Shown one piece after another: positions 35,051 to 46,642 of a stretch of DNA of 64,000 bases. A model generated the notes under the pieces. The model saw only the letters and a program-made list of their open reading frames with translations, did not search any database and had not been told where the DNA came from. The stretch is taken from contig NC_082701.1 in NCBI RefSeq assembly GCF_949987515.2, positions 35,915,755 through 35,979,754 on the forward strand. The letters are read 5' to 3'. Numbering within the stretch: the stretch's first letter is position 1; every line of letters starts with the position of its first letter. The stretch comes from Delphinus delphis (lineage: Eukaryota > Chordata > Mammalia > Artiodactyla > Delphinidae). Made by a program: the position numbers and the translations under genes.

Positions 35051-35479
35051 GAATGTATGTGCATAGAGAAGAGGAACAATAAATAAACACTAAGGTAAAC
35101 CAACTTCAAGAAGCTCAGAGAAAGGAGAAGAGTTAATTAAAGAGAATGAGAAGGATAAACCAGTGAGGCAGGAGTAAAACCAAAATATCATATCATTCTA
35201 GAAGTCAAGGTGATAAAATACATGCAAGAAGAGAGTGATAAGATATATACAATCCTGCTTAAAGTTAGTGTGACCATATAATTTGTTATCCAAACTAAGA
35301 CATTTTGAGAGTAAGCATAATCCTCATGTTGTCCAACAGTTTTAAAACAGAACTGTCTTAGGAAACCATGACCATATGGTATATACAGGTCAAGTAAGAT
35401 GAGGACTGAGAATTGAGCATTAGATTTAGCAATGTGAAGGCTATTGTATAAATGAAGATAAGTGCAACGTGGGGAGTTG
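35049..35479. other. unannotated sequence
   Basis: No recognised feature between the microsatellite and MLT1. Confidence 0.5.
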
Positions 35480-35903
35480 GGGAAGAAGAGTGCTCCTCCA
35501 AATTCACGTCCACTTGGAATTTCAGAATGTGACCTTATTTGGAAATAGGGTCTTTGCAAATATAATTAGTTAAGGATTAAGATGGAATAATACTGGATTA
35601 GAGTGGACCTTAAATCAAATAAAAAGAGGAGAAGATGCAGGAAGACACAAAGAGAAGGTGGTTATGTGAAGACAGAGTCAGAGATTGGTGCAAGCCAAAT
35701 AATGCCAAGTAATGCCTAGGGCTACCAGAAACTGAAAAAGACAAGAAAGGATTCTCCCCTAGAGCCTAGAGAGAGGACATGGCCCTACTGGCACTTAATA
35801 TCAGACTTCTAGTCTCAATAACTGTGAAAGAACAAATCTCTGTTGTTTTGAGCCACACATTGTTTTCGTACTTTGTTCTAGCAGCCCTAGAAAACTAATA
35901 CAG
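35480..35903 (+). mobile_element. MLT1-type MaLR LTR, plus strand
   Basis: Clear MLT1 landmarks: aatgtgaccttatttggaaa with tagggtctttgcaaatataa, agatgcaggaagacacaaag, gaggacatggccctactggc, and the 3' end tctgttgttttgagccac with ctagcagccctagaaaacta and ataca. It appears to be a solo LTR. Confidence 0.85.
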
Positions 35904-36203
35904 GAGGTAAAAAGCATACTTGAATTCAGTTTAAGAAATATTAGGAAAAGAGAGCTTAGAGGTGGGTGGCATAGAAGAGTGCTCCTCAAATTGCCTTATA
36001 AACTGTCTGTGTTGAAGGACAAGCTTCTTATTTTCTGGTCTGTTGCAGAACAAATGTTTCTATAAAATACAATAAAAATAAACAAATTACTCCAAGAGTG
36101 AAATAAAGGACTGAAAACAACAAAATATGAGCCCCAGTTTCATTATTATTTGATTCTACTGATATATAAAATTATTCCACAAATTGTTGCTAGACTTGTT
36201 TCT
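35904..36203. other. unannotated spacer
   Basis: Nothing recognised. Confidence 0.4.
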
Positions 36204-36451
36204 AAATGCCTACTTTCGGGCTTCCCTGGTGGTGCAGTGGTTGAGAGTCCGCCTGCCGATGCAGGGGACACGGGTTCGTGCCCCGGTCCGGGAAGATCCC
36301 ACATGCCGCCGAGCAAATGGGCCCATGAGCCATGGCCGCTGAGCCTGCGCGTCCGGAGCCTGTGCTCCGCAACGGGAGAGGCCACAACAGTGAGAGGCCC
36401 GCGTACCACTAAAAAAAATAAATAAATAAAAATAAATAAATGCTTACTTTC
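36204..36451 (+). repeat. CHR-2-type SINE, plus strand, youngest-looking copy
   Basis: Starts gggcttccctggtggtgcag at 36218. The pol III A-box region follows, then B box gggttcgtgcc near 36270, the CpG-rich body, and an (AAAT)n tail to 36437. Flanked by 14-bp duplications aaatgcctactttc (36204-36217) and aaatgcttactttc (36438-36451, one mismatch). CpG sites are largely intact compared with the other copies. It is tRNA-derived but not a tRNA gene. Confidence 0.95.
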
Positions 36452-39399
36452 AATCACTGTTAATCTGTTTACAGAATGGTACTCACAGTTCAGGGACTGG
36501 AAAGGACCCATATGCCACATACTTAGAGTGTCACTGGTACAGACAACTCTTTTAAGGGCTCTTAGAGAAAGTCAAATCTGACTCTGATAATCATTACTCT
36601 ATTGAAATGTTGTCTATTTTTCTCTTTTATATTTTCCTAGAAATTCTGGGAATAAATATATATGATATTAATATGCATGGCTGTAAAATTTTGGAAAGAG
36701 TATAACTTTGATGAAAATAGGACCACCTGTACCAAATGTTCAGTGGCTACTATTGACCCTCTGCCCAGGTACTCTTACATCCCTCTTGCTGTTTCTTTGA
36801 ACCCCACATCCAGCTTTCATGTAAATTTGCTTCTAAAGTCCTGCACTGCAATCTTTATTTTTGATACTACCCTTTGGCTACTGAAAATAATTTTGCCCAC
36901 AAAGGGCCTGGGAGTTTACTTCATCCTAGCATGCAAGTGCAAAAGTATGAAAATTCAACTCCCTTTCTTCCTGTGGGACAATTCCCCAAGGTACAATTTA
37001 TACTCTAGAGCACCCCTTGGGAACAGGCTGAGACTGGGACATTTTGAAAGCTCACACTGATTTGGCTTCTACCTTCTTGCCCTGTTTGCTCCACTTTCTG
37101 TTTTTTCATGGAAGTGCTTCTACAATAACCACTTGCATATGAATCCTCATCTCACAGTCTGTGTCTGGGGAATCTGAGGTAAGACCAGATATAGTCACCT
37201 GCAATAAAGAAAATGGTTCATGAAGTAGTTTTCTCTTTCTGATGCATTTCATTTATTAGAATAAGTTAGCTACTGTGACTTGATTATAAGAGCTAATAGA
37301 GGAAAAGGTTCACCAAACCTTGAATGTTTTCTATAAAATTTGAAATGCATGGAAATGTAAGAGGAATTTTATTTATTAATAAACTTTTAGAGTTTTATTC
37401 AAGGTAAAATTTCTTTCTCAAGTAAAATGTTAGTTTTGGTTTTAGAAGTATAACATGTGCTGTAATTAACATGTTTTTAATTTTTTGCTGGGCTATGGAT
37501 ATTTTAATTGGTTTGATGGCTTTTTTCCCTCTAGCTAGCATTTTTATAGAAAGATATTGCATTTCATAATATGAATATATAAATTATTTATATACCATAA
37601 ATTAAGTAAAATATATACAACGTGACTATAATCAAATAAAGCTTAAAAATGCCAAATATATGTATCTATGTGGGGATGGGTCAATAATTACAAAGAATTC
37701 TTTCTCTTAGACTTTTACAGTCAGAGAAGATTTCAGTGGAGAATTGAACAAAATCTAATATAACTTACTTGATCTGCAAGTAATTTAGCTTTTATACAAT
37801 AAGCTTAAGGCTCAAGACTGTAAATGTATTAGAGTTTTTCACTTAATGTAGCCTTAAAAATATGAATTACATTTACCTCATTTTTAGATATGCTTATTTA
37901 GGAGCAAAAAGATTATATATTACTGCACAACTTGTAATCTAAAGCTCTGGACTCTTTTAAAAAAATTTGGATAGGAACTAGAATGACTGGAAGCTGCTAT
38001 GTTGATATTGTCTTCCATCATAAATAAAGACTTGTGTAAATGTACCCATATACATAAGATGTTCTTATAAGCATCTTTTGTTAAAGGATACGATATACTA
38101 CAATTAGTGAAAGACATAGTATCATGTTATAATGCATTCTGAAATCAATCGCCACTACTTTCTGTGAGTTCTCTGCCAGTTTTCCCCACGCCCTGGCACC
38201 TATCACATGCTTTTGGATAAAACACCATCTACTAGGTCCAAAGGTCAACCAAGGAAAAGGGAACTAAGCTTCTGTCAGATGCAAATTCTGTTTCTGGCTT
38301 ATTGTGGTAGTTTTTGAAAAAACAATCACTTAATATTTATATTTTTTCCTACTGTGAAAAAAAAAGGTTTGAATGACAAAAATGGAAGCGTCTTGCAAAG
38401 AAAAGATGAAAAATGCCTCTGATAGGAATAATCTAAGCAAAACCATCCTTTTGCTGCTCTGTGGAACTTTTGTGTGGGAAAAGTTCATGAGTCTCCAATT
38501 ATGCTAAGTTGGTGATGGAATGCCAGGGCTGGATTGGAACTCAAAAGTCCCTTTTCCTTTAGGTCATGAATATTCTGAGAGAGATCACAGCTCCTAAGCT
38601 TTGCAGGCTGTGGAAATTCGATGAACAGAAGAAAAGCTTTCTATAAGTCAGTACAAAGCGCATTGGCATAATATTAGTAAAGGTAACAATTTATAAAGAA
38701 GGAACAATGTTTTGTACAAAAGGTATTTGGCTTGGATAGGTAGCTTATGAAAATGTCAAGCATTTCAGCAATATAGTTATATTACAGCCAAAAACTAGAG
38801 AAAAGTATGCTCTAAGTTCTACTAACCCATCTTCATTTACTTCCAATCCTAACCTGACCCAAAAGAAGCCAACAGTTAATGAGAATATCAGTGTTAAAAT
38901 CTAGAAGTCTGACATTTATGTATTCTGTAATAACCAGGTTGTTTTGGTATGTACAGAATATAGTTAGAAATATTGTCAAATTAACATTAGCTCCATAGTT
39001 TGTGTGAAAATCTTGATAGGAAGGTTCTAAGTGCATCTGGACTCACAAAAAGACAATGACTATTAGAAAAATGTAACAGTTCCATTGAAGGATATGAGTT
39101 TTGTCATTTATTTGCCTACTTTGTCTTTGCTTTATACTAAAATGATCACACAAATTAGAAAACTCAAACTCTCCATGGTCATTTTAGATTCCTGATTCCC
39201 TAAGACCCTAATAAGTGTAATAAACAGGTGTGGCCTTCTACCAAGCCCAAGTAACATTCCTATTGCCAGTCTCAGTGAGTTGCTATAGCCCTTTCCACCC
39301 TTCTAACTGTATTTGGTAACTCTGGCAACTTGCCTGTGTGGAACAGGTGCAAGTGTGCATTCCTGAGTATTCACTGGTAAGCCAGGTAAATCTGAGATC
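36452..39399. other. mostly unique AT-rich sequence
   Basis: No gene recognised. The 132-codon frame at 36662-37060 has no recognisable domain. A block near 36960-37190 (cttgcatatgaatcctcatc, cacagtctgtgtctggggaa) looks like a diverged interspersed-repeat end, but I could not assign a family. Confidence 0.45.
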
Positions 39400-39500
39400 A
39401 AGGCCTAGACATGTGTAGGTATTTTACCAGAAGTGGCTGCATGACTTCTCTGAACTTCTGTTTATTTTATTATCTATGAAATTTTGATAATAAATTTGGG
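39400..39500 (+). repeat. possible MIR fragment
   Basis: gctgcatgacttctctgaac followed by ttctgtttattttattatct and atgaaattttgataata resembles the MIR core ('gtgacctt...cctcatctgtaaaatgggg'). Short and diverged. Confidence 0.35.
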
Positions 39501-39810
39501 CTGAAAGTCAAAATCACAAATCTATTTTTCTAGTATCATCAAGTCGTAATTATTTATCGAGTAGCTAATACTACATGTGGACAAAGTAAGTTATTTCTAT
39601 CTGAGCCAGAAAGCATAGTGCTTCCCTGACATGAGCTGAGAAAACTGTGGTTATCTCCTCCCTGCCTAAAAGAAAGCAAAGATATTTTAAAGTTGAGAAA
39701 TTTACAAACAAATTTTCTAAAGACCAGATTTTATTTGAGCAAATAATTCAAAAGAGAAATATCAAAACTTAAAAGAAGTACTGCCCTGATAATGAATATC
39801 TTCTTTAAAA

Positions 39811-39832
39811 TGGTGGTGGTGGTGGTGGAGGG
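39811..39832 (+). repeat. (GGT)n microsatellite
   Basis: About seven GGT units. Confidence 0.85.
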
Positions 39833-41312
39833 AGTAGTTGATTAGAGTCTCCTAGAGAGCAATGGGGCAAGTTGTTTCTGTTGGGTCTATTGGCTTCACT
39901 GTTTACCTAATTGCCACAGAGGTGTAAGTTTCTCGGAAATCTGACTATTCTTTAGAAAATAGAACTATCCCTTGCCAGTTCGGAGGAATACTTCTTTTTT
40001 AATTTGTTTTGGTTTTCCTAGCAAGGGTATGCCTTTCTCTTCTAGATTCAACCTATTTTCTTTGATGTCTTTATTTTTATGCTAATGAAAAAGAGGCACA
40101 GCCCAATAACAGATCCAATATTTGTTTTAAAACATTGAGTAAAAACATAAGCTATAAATAACCTAATTCAGTGTCGCAGCAGTTAAAAATCAAAATTACA
40201 CCAGATTGGGTTTTTGAATGGAGCTAAGATTTTCACATCTATTACATTATTAATCTTTCCACTTATGCTATATTAGCTTGTCATACTTTGTGCCATTACA
40301 CTAATTTTCCCTCCTTATTCTAGTCTTTGTGGTTTCAAGTTGGTGAAATATAAAACCTGCAGTGTTGCCATATTAAAATTATTTTGCATATTTGCAATTT
40401 GAAGAAGCAAGGCATGCACCAGTGCTCTGGTTACTGAGACCCCACATTTTTACTTAAACAATATTTCACTGGACATTTAGTGTCCAGCATAATGGAATAT
40501 TTGGGGCTGTGCAGCACTCTGTAGTATTGTAAATAAAACTATTATCATTCATAAAATTTTAAGGTGAACATTAAGATCTCACATTTTAGACTAGGTAAAC
40601 TGAACAATGTGCTAAACTCTTAATGAGGCAGGCTAATAAAGAAGAAAGAAGGACTCAGAACTGATGCTGGAGAAAATTGCACTACTGAAGGGAAAGTTCA
40701 ATAACATAAATGAAAATGTCCAGAGAGCAAACTTAAGTTTCACCCTAATGAGCATTCATATTTAATTTTGTGGCCCGGATGGAGTTTTACCTTCCAGAGA
40801 GATGGGTCTTGAAATAAGAACAATGGCAATATTATGGTTCTGATGGCTCCTCCAGTTCACCTCTGGTTTGTAGCCTAACAAACAAATGAGTTATTAAATA
40901 GATGGGTTCCAGCTCCAAGTGACAAAGTATTGGAAAGGGCCAAACAGATTTTTATTTCCAAGGACTTATTTAGGTAGATTCAGGATCAAGTCAGGAATTT
41001 GTATTTCCATAACCCACATATAAGTCTGAAACGAACCAGAGGGAAAATTGCCACTTGTGTTCTTTTGCAGAACAGTAGTCTCAGACACAGGTAGACTATT
41101 TATATAAAGCTATTAGTAGTAATTGTAATACAAAGAAATATAGTTGAGTTAAATTGATGAGCAAAGCCAAGACATGTCAGAGAAGAGGACAAGACCAAGG
41201 GACAAAGCCATGGGACAAAGACAAGGTGTAAACTCATGGTGAAGTGACAAATAAAATGGTAGGAAGATTATGAGCATATCTTAACAGCAGGTGTGGAGGG
41301 AACAAGAAAATA
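39833..41312. other. unannotated sequence
   Basis: No recognised repeat or gene up to the TA target of the Tigger element. Confidence 0.5.
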
Positions 41313-42743
41313 CAGGCATGCCTATATTTTTGTTTTATTGTGTATCACTTTATTGCAATTTGAAGATACTGTGTTTTTTAAAAATTGAGAGTTTGTGGCA
41401 ACCCTTCATGGAGCAAGTCTATTGGTGGCTTTTTTCAACAGCATTTGCTCACTTTGTGTCTTTGTGTCACATTTTGGTAACTCTCACAAGATTTCAAAGT
41501 TTTTCATTATTTTATTTTTATTAAGTTGATTCGTGATCAGTGATCTTTGATGTTACTATTGTAATTATTTTGGAGTGCCACAATTCATGACCTTATAAGA
41601 AGGCAAACTTAATAAATAAATGTTTTGTTTTTTCTGACTGTTCTACTGACTGGCCATTCCCTTGTGTCTCTCCCTCTCCTCAGGCCTCCCATTTTTGAGA
41701 TACAACAATATTGAAATAAGGCCAAATAATAAATCTAAAAAGGTCTCTGAATGTTCAAATGAGAGTTGCACATCTCTCACTTTAGATCAAAGACTAGAGA
41801 GACTTAGTTTTAGTAAGGAAGGCATGTCAAAAGCCAAGGTCGGTTGAAAATTAGGCCTGTTGTATCAGTTAGCCAAGTTATGAACGCAAAGAAAAAGTTT
41901 TTGAAGGAAGTTAAAAGTGCTCCTTTAGTGAACATATAAATGATAAAAATGCAAAACTTCCCTCTGCTGATATAAAAAATGTTTTAGTTGTCTAGATGGA
42001 ATATCAAACCAGTCACAAAACTCCCTTTAGCTAAAGACTGATTCAGAATAAGACCCTAAATCTCTTCAATTCTATAAAGGCTGAATGAAGTGAGGAAGCT
42101 GCAGGAGAAAAGTTTGAAGTCAGCAGAGGTTGGCTCATGAGGTTTAAGGAAAGAGAAGCCACTGCACAACATAAAAGTGCAACATAAAAGTACATAAAAG
42201 CACTGATGTAGAAGCTGAAGCAAGTTATCCAGAAGATATAGCTAACAACATTAATGAAGGTAACTACAATAAACAACATATTTTCAATGTAGAAGAAAGA
42301 GCCTTATATTGGAAGAAGATGTCATCTAGGCCTTTCATAGCTAGAGAGAAGTCAATGCCTGACTTCAAAAACTCAAAGTTTGGGGCTAATGCAGCTGGCG
42401 ACTTTAAGTTGAAGCCAATACTCATTTTCACTCTGAAAATCTTAGGTCCCTTAAGAATTATACTAAATCTCTCCTACCTGTGCTCTCATAATTGTACAAC
42501 AAAGCCTAGATTTCAGCACATCTGTTTTCAACATGGTTTACTAATATTTTAAGTCCATTGTTGTGACATACTTCTCAGAAAAAAAGATTCCTTTTAAAAT
42601 ATTACTGCTCATTGACAATGTACCTGGTCACTTGAGAGCTCTGATGAAGATATACAACGAGATTAATGTCATTTTCATGCCTGCTAACACAACGTTTATT
42701 CTGAAGCCCATGGATCAAGAAGTACTTTCAACTTTCAGGTCTT
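41313..42743 (+). mobile_element. Tigger1 DNA transposon, 5' part
   Basis: Left terminal inverted repeat caggcatgcctatatttttg, preceded by TA (41311-41312). The decayed pogo-type transposase starts near 41746 (SNESCTSLTLDQRLERLSFS, EGMSKAKVG). It continues with [15 protein letters not shown] (from about 42322) and [20 protein letters not shown] (from about 42605, holding the Asp of the DDD centre) and [20 protein letters not shown]. Stops and frameshifts are frequent. With 44886-45855 it totals about 2.4 kb, close to the full-length Tigger1 consensus. Confidence 0.92.
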
Positions 42744-44902
42744 GTGTGTGTATATCTATTGTAGATTTTTGGTTTGTGGTTACCATAAGGTTTTGACATA
42801 GCAGTCTATATATATACAAGATTGTTTTAAGTTACTGGTTTCTAATTTCAAATGCATTTCCAATATCCTGCATTTGTACTCTCCTCTTCTCGTGATTGCT
42901 GGTTTTGATATCATATTGGTGCATGGATGATTTCCTACCTTTACTCTATGTTTACCTTTACCAATGAGCTTTCCCATTCATAATTTTATTGTTTCTAGTT
43001 GTGGCCTTTTATTTTCCACCTAGAGAAATTTCTTTAGCATTTGTAGTAAAGCTGGTTTGTAGCTGCTGAATTCTCTTAGATTTTGTTTGTCTGTGAAGCT
43101 TTTGACTTCTCTGTTGAATCTGAACAACAGCCTTGCTGGGTAGAGTATTTTGGTTGTAGGCTTTTCCCTTCCATCACTTTAAATACACTGTGCCATTCCC
43201 TTCTGGCCTACAGAGCTTCTGCTGAAACATCAGCTGATAACCTTATGGGAGTCCCCCTGTATTTTATTTATTGCTTTTCCGTTGTTGCTTTTAATATTTT
43301 CCCTTTGTCTTTTATTTTTGTCAATGTGATTACTATGTGTTTCAGTGTGTTCCTCCTTGGATTTATCCTTTATGGGACTCTGCACTTTCTGGACTTGGGT
43401 GACTGTTTCCTTTCCCACATTAGTAATGGAAGTTTTAAGCTATTATCTCTTCAAATATTTTCTCAGGCCCTTTCTCTTTCTATTCTCCTTCTGGGACACA
43501 TATAATGTGAATGTTGGTGTGTTTATTGTTGTCCCAGAAGTTTAAATCCCAGAGGACAGTTTAAGTCCTCATGTCTTTTTATTCTTTTTTTATTTCTTTA
43601 TTCTGTTCCATGACAATGATTTCCACCATTCTGTCTTCCAGCTCACTTATCTGTTCTTCTGCATCATTTATTGTTCTATTGATTCCTTCTGGTATATTTT
43701 TTTATTTCAGTTATTATATTGTTCAACTCTGTTCTTTATATCTTCTAGCTCTTTGTTAAATATTTCTTATATCTTCTTGGTTGGTGCCTCCATTCTTTTT
43801 CTGATATCTTGAATCATCTTTAATATCATTACTCTGAATTCTGTTTCTGGTAGATTGCTTATCTCCCCTTCATTTAGTTGTTCTTCTGAGGTTTTATCTT
43901 ATTCCTTCTTCTGGAACATATTCCTCTGCCATCTCATTTTGTCTAATTTTCTGTGTTTGCAGTCCCACAGGCTGCAGGATTGTAGTTCCTCTTGTTTCTG
44001 TTGTCTGGCCCTTTGTGGCTGAGGCTGGTTGAGGGGCTTGTGCAGGCTTTCTGATGGGAGGGACCAGTGTCTGCCCACTGGTGGGTGAAACTGGGTCTCT
44101 TTCCTCTGGTGGGCAGGGCTGTGTCAAGGTGTATGTTTAGAGTAGCTATGGGATCAGTAAGACTTTAGGCAGCCTGTCTGCTGATAGGTGGGGCTGTCTT
44201 CCTGCATGGTGGCTGTTTGGCTTGAGGCCTCCCAGCACTGGAGCCTATAGATTGTTGGGTGGAGCCAGGCCTTGGTGTCAAAATGGCAGCCTCCAGGAGA
44301 GCTCATGTCAATGAGTACTCCCCAGTACATCCACTGCCAGAATCCTTGTCCCCAAAGTTAGTCATAGCAGCCCCTACATCCCCAAGAGACCCTCAAAGAT
44401 CAGCAGGTTGGTCTGGCCCAGGATCCTATGAAGTCCCTGCTTTTTCCCGAGTCCCAGTTCACACAAGACTTTGTTTTCACTCTCCAGGAGGGGAGTTTCT
44501 ATTTTCCCCAGTACTGTGGAGTTCCTATGATCAAGCCCTGCTGGCCTTCAAAGCCAAATGCTCTGGGGGCTCCTCCTCCTGATGCCAGACCTCCAGGCTG
44601 GGGAGCCTGACATGGGCCTCAGAACTCTCTTATGGGAGAACTTCTGTGATATAATTATTTTCCAGTTTGTGTGTCACCCACCAGTTGGGTATGAGATTTG
44701 ATTATCTCACAAATGTGTCCCTCTTACTGTCTTATTGTGACTTCTTCTTTGTCTTTGGATATAGAATATATATTTTTGGTAGGGTCAAATCTTTTTTGTT
44801 GATGGTTTTTCAGCAGTTAGTTGTGATTTTTGTGTTTTCATGAGAGAAGGTGAGCTCAAGTCCTTCTACTCTGCCATCTTGTCTCCAACTTAATCAGGTC
44901 TT
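42729..44902 (-). mobile_element. 3'-truncated L1 inserted in Tigger1, minus strand
   Basis: The insert 42744-44885 is flanked by caactttcaggtctt (42729-42743) and caacttaatcaggtctt (44886-44902), a duplication of Tigger1 sequence. In the minus sense it begins with a complete-looking L1M 5' UTR (ggagacaagatggcagagta near 44885). It runs through the 5' UTR and ORF1 (about 44127-43000) and stops in the A-rich region between ORF1 and ORF2 (aatctacaatagatataca). No ORF2, 3' UTR or clear poly(A) is present. Most L1 copies are truncated at the 5' end, so this is the reverse. Confidence 0.85.
43050..44127 (-). pseudogene. L1M ORF1 remnant
   Basis: The minus frames show ILQPVGLQTQKIRQNEMAEE (43894-44127) and, further on, FFLNHIVTQVQKVQSPIKDK-like pieces (43230-43418, ETVTQVQKVQSPIKDKSKEE). 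The conserved RNA-binding part is recognisable, with stops and frameshifts throughout. Confidence 0.7.
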
Positions 44903-45855
44903 ATTCTTTAAGAAATACATTTCATAAGGCTATAGCTGCCATAGATAGTAATTCCTCTGATGGATCTGGGGAAAGTAAATTGGAAACTTTATGGAAAGGA
45001 TTCATCATTCTAGATTGCATTAAGAATACCTGTAATTCATGGGAAAAGGTAAAAATAATAACATTAGCAGGAGATTGGAAGAAGTTGATTCTAACACTCA
45101 TGGATGATTTTGAGGGGTTCAGTGGAGGAAGTAACTGTGGATATGGTGCACATAGCAAGAGAACTAGAGTTAAAAGTGGAGCCTGAAGATGTGACTGAAT
45201 TGCTCCAATCTCATGATAAAACTTTAACAAATGAGGAGTTGTTTCTTATGAATGAGCAAAAAAAAAAAAAAAATAGTTTCTTGAGATGGAATCTACTCTT
45301 AATGAAGCTGTTGAGAAGAGAGTTGAAATGACAACAAAGGATTTAGAATATTACATACATTTAGTTGATAAAGCAACAGCAGGGTCTGAGAGGATTGATT
45401 CAAGTTTTGAAAGAAGTTCTGTGAATAAAATGCTCTCAAGCAGCATTTCATGTGACAGAAAACCTTTCATAAAAAGAAGAGTCAATCAATGTGGCAAAGT
45501 TCATTGTTTTTTTTAAAAGAAATTGCCACAGCCACACCAATCTTTAGTAAACAACACTCTTATCAGTCAGCAGCCATCAACACTGAGGCAAGACCCTCCA
45601 CAAGCAAAATTATTACAACTCACTGAAGTCTCAGATGATGATTAGCATTTTTTAGCAATAAAGTATTTTTTAGTTAAAGTATATACATTGTTTAGACATA
45701 AGGCTATTACACACTCAATAGAATACAATATAGTGTAAACATGACTTTTCTATGTACTGGAAAATCAAAAAAAAATTGTGTGACTCACTTTATTGTGATA
45801 TTTGCTTTACTGTGGTGGTCTGGAGCCAAACAAACAATATCTCAAAGTATGCCTG
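44886..45855 (+). mobile_element. Tigger1 DNA transposon, 3' part
   Basis: Resumes transposase sequence ([60 protein letters not shown]) and ends in the right inverted repeat ctcaaagtatgcctg at 45855, followed by TA (45856-45857). An A-run at 45259-45273 interrupts the frame. Confidence 0.92.
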
Positions 45856-46439
45856 TAGTTTGAGATGTAGAATATCATCAAAGGTAATATTTTCTGGGAT
45901 AGACTGTGTCTTTTAAAGAATCATAATGAGACTGAATATGAATGTTGGTGGTGACAGAGAAGAGTTTGACTACTATCCTATGAGTCAAAGTGAAATCCAA
46001 TACTTAACATAGGTACACCTTGTAGAACTCAAGGGAAAACCCCTTATGCTGAGCAAATTTAAGCCAGAATTTACACAAGTCACAATGGATAGGAGTCTTT
46101 CTGAGATTTATTTCAGTAACGTTCAGCTGGGAGGTGAAGGAGATTGAAACAGAACTGAATGAGTTGAGGCAAAGGTGACCTCAACTTACATCAACTTATA
46201 GGCTTACATCAGCTGATAGGACTGAGAAATGAAGAATTGACCAGTTACTTTCCCACAAAGATCTTGTAGTCTAAAATATCCATTAAGCCATCTATGTATT
46301 TATTGGCACCAATTTTCTTCTTCAACTACATCAAATCTGCCAGGTGGTCTAATCAATTTTATTCCTGAAATGTAAAGAAAGCAGCTCACTGTTTATGGTT
46401 ATACTGCCACCATGGTAAGATATTCTGCTTTTGACTTTT
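45856..46439. other. unannotated sequence
   Basis: No recognised feature. Confidence 0.45.
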
Positions 46440-46581
46440 GCAATTGCTTCTAAATTTGTCTAGCTGCTCTCACTCTTGCCAAGTACCACACCTATTCCAA
46501 TCCATTTTCTTCACAACAGAGTGATTTTAATGTATATAAGTCAGGCCATATTACTTTCTATATAAAACTTTCTGATTGCTT

Positions 46582-46582
<1 letters not shown>
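46440..46582 (+). repeat. L2-like ancient repeat
   Basis: Blocks cacctattccaatccatttt, cacaacagagtgattttaat and aagtcaggccatattacttt resemble the conserved L2-associated 'cagagtgatctttttaaaa...cagatcatgtcactc' sequence. Confidence 0.5.

Positions 46583-46639
<57 letters not shown>
46583..46639 (+). repeat. (TA)n microsatellite
   Basis: About 28 TA units at the 3' end of a minus-strand L1, likely grown from its tail. Confidence 0.95.

Positions 46640-46642
<3 letters not shown>

Noticed and set aside
36218..36290. tRNA gene candidate (A and B boxes)
   Set aside because: It is the tRNA-like head of a SINE. The cloverleaf is not maintained, and the head continues into a SINE body and tail. The same holds for the other SINE heads.
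36662..37060. 132-codon frame
   Set aside because: No recognisable domain, no promoter or splice context, and part of it overlaps repeat-like sequence. Probably chance.
42319..42796. Host gene derived from a Tigger/pogo transposase
   Set aside because: The transposase is broken by stops, frameshifts and an L1 insertion, and it retains both terminal repeats. It is a dead transposon, not a domesticated gene.
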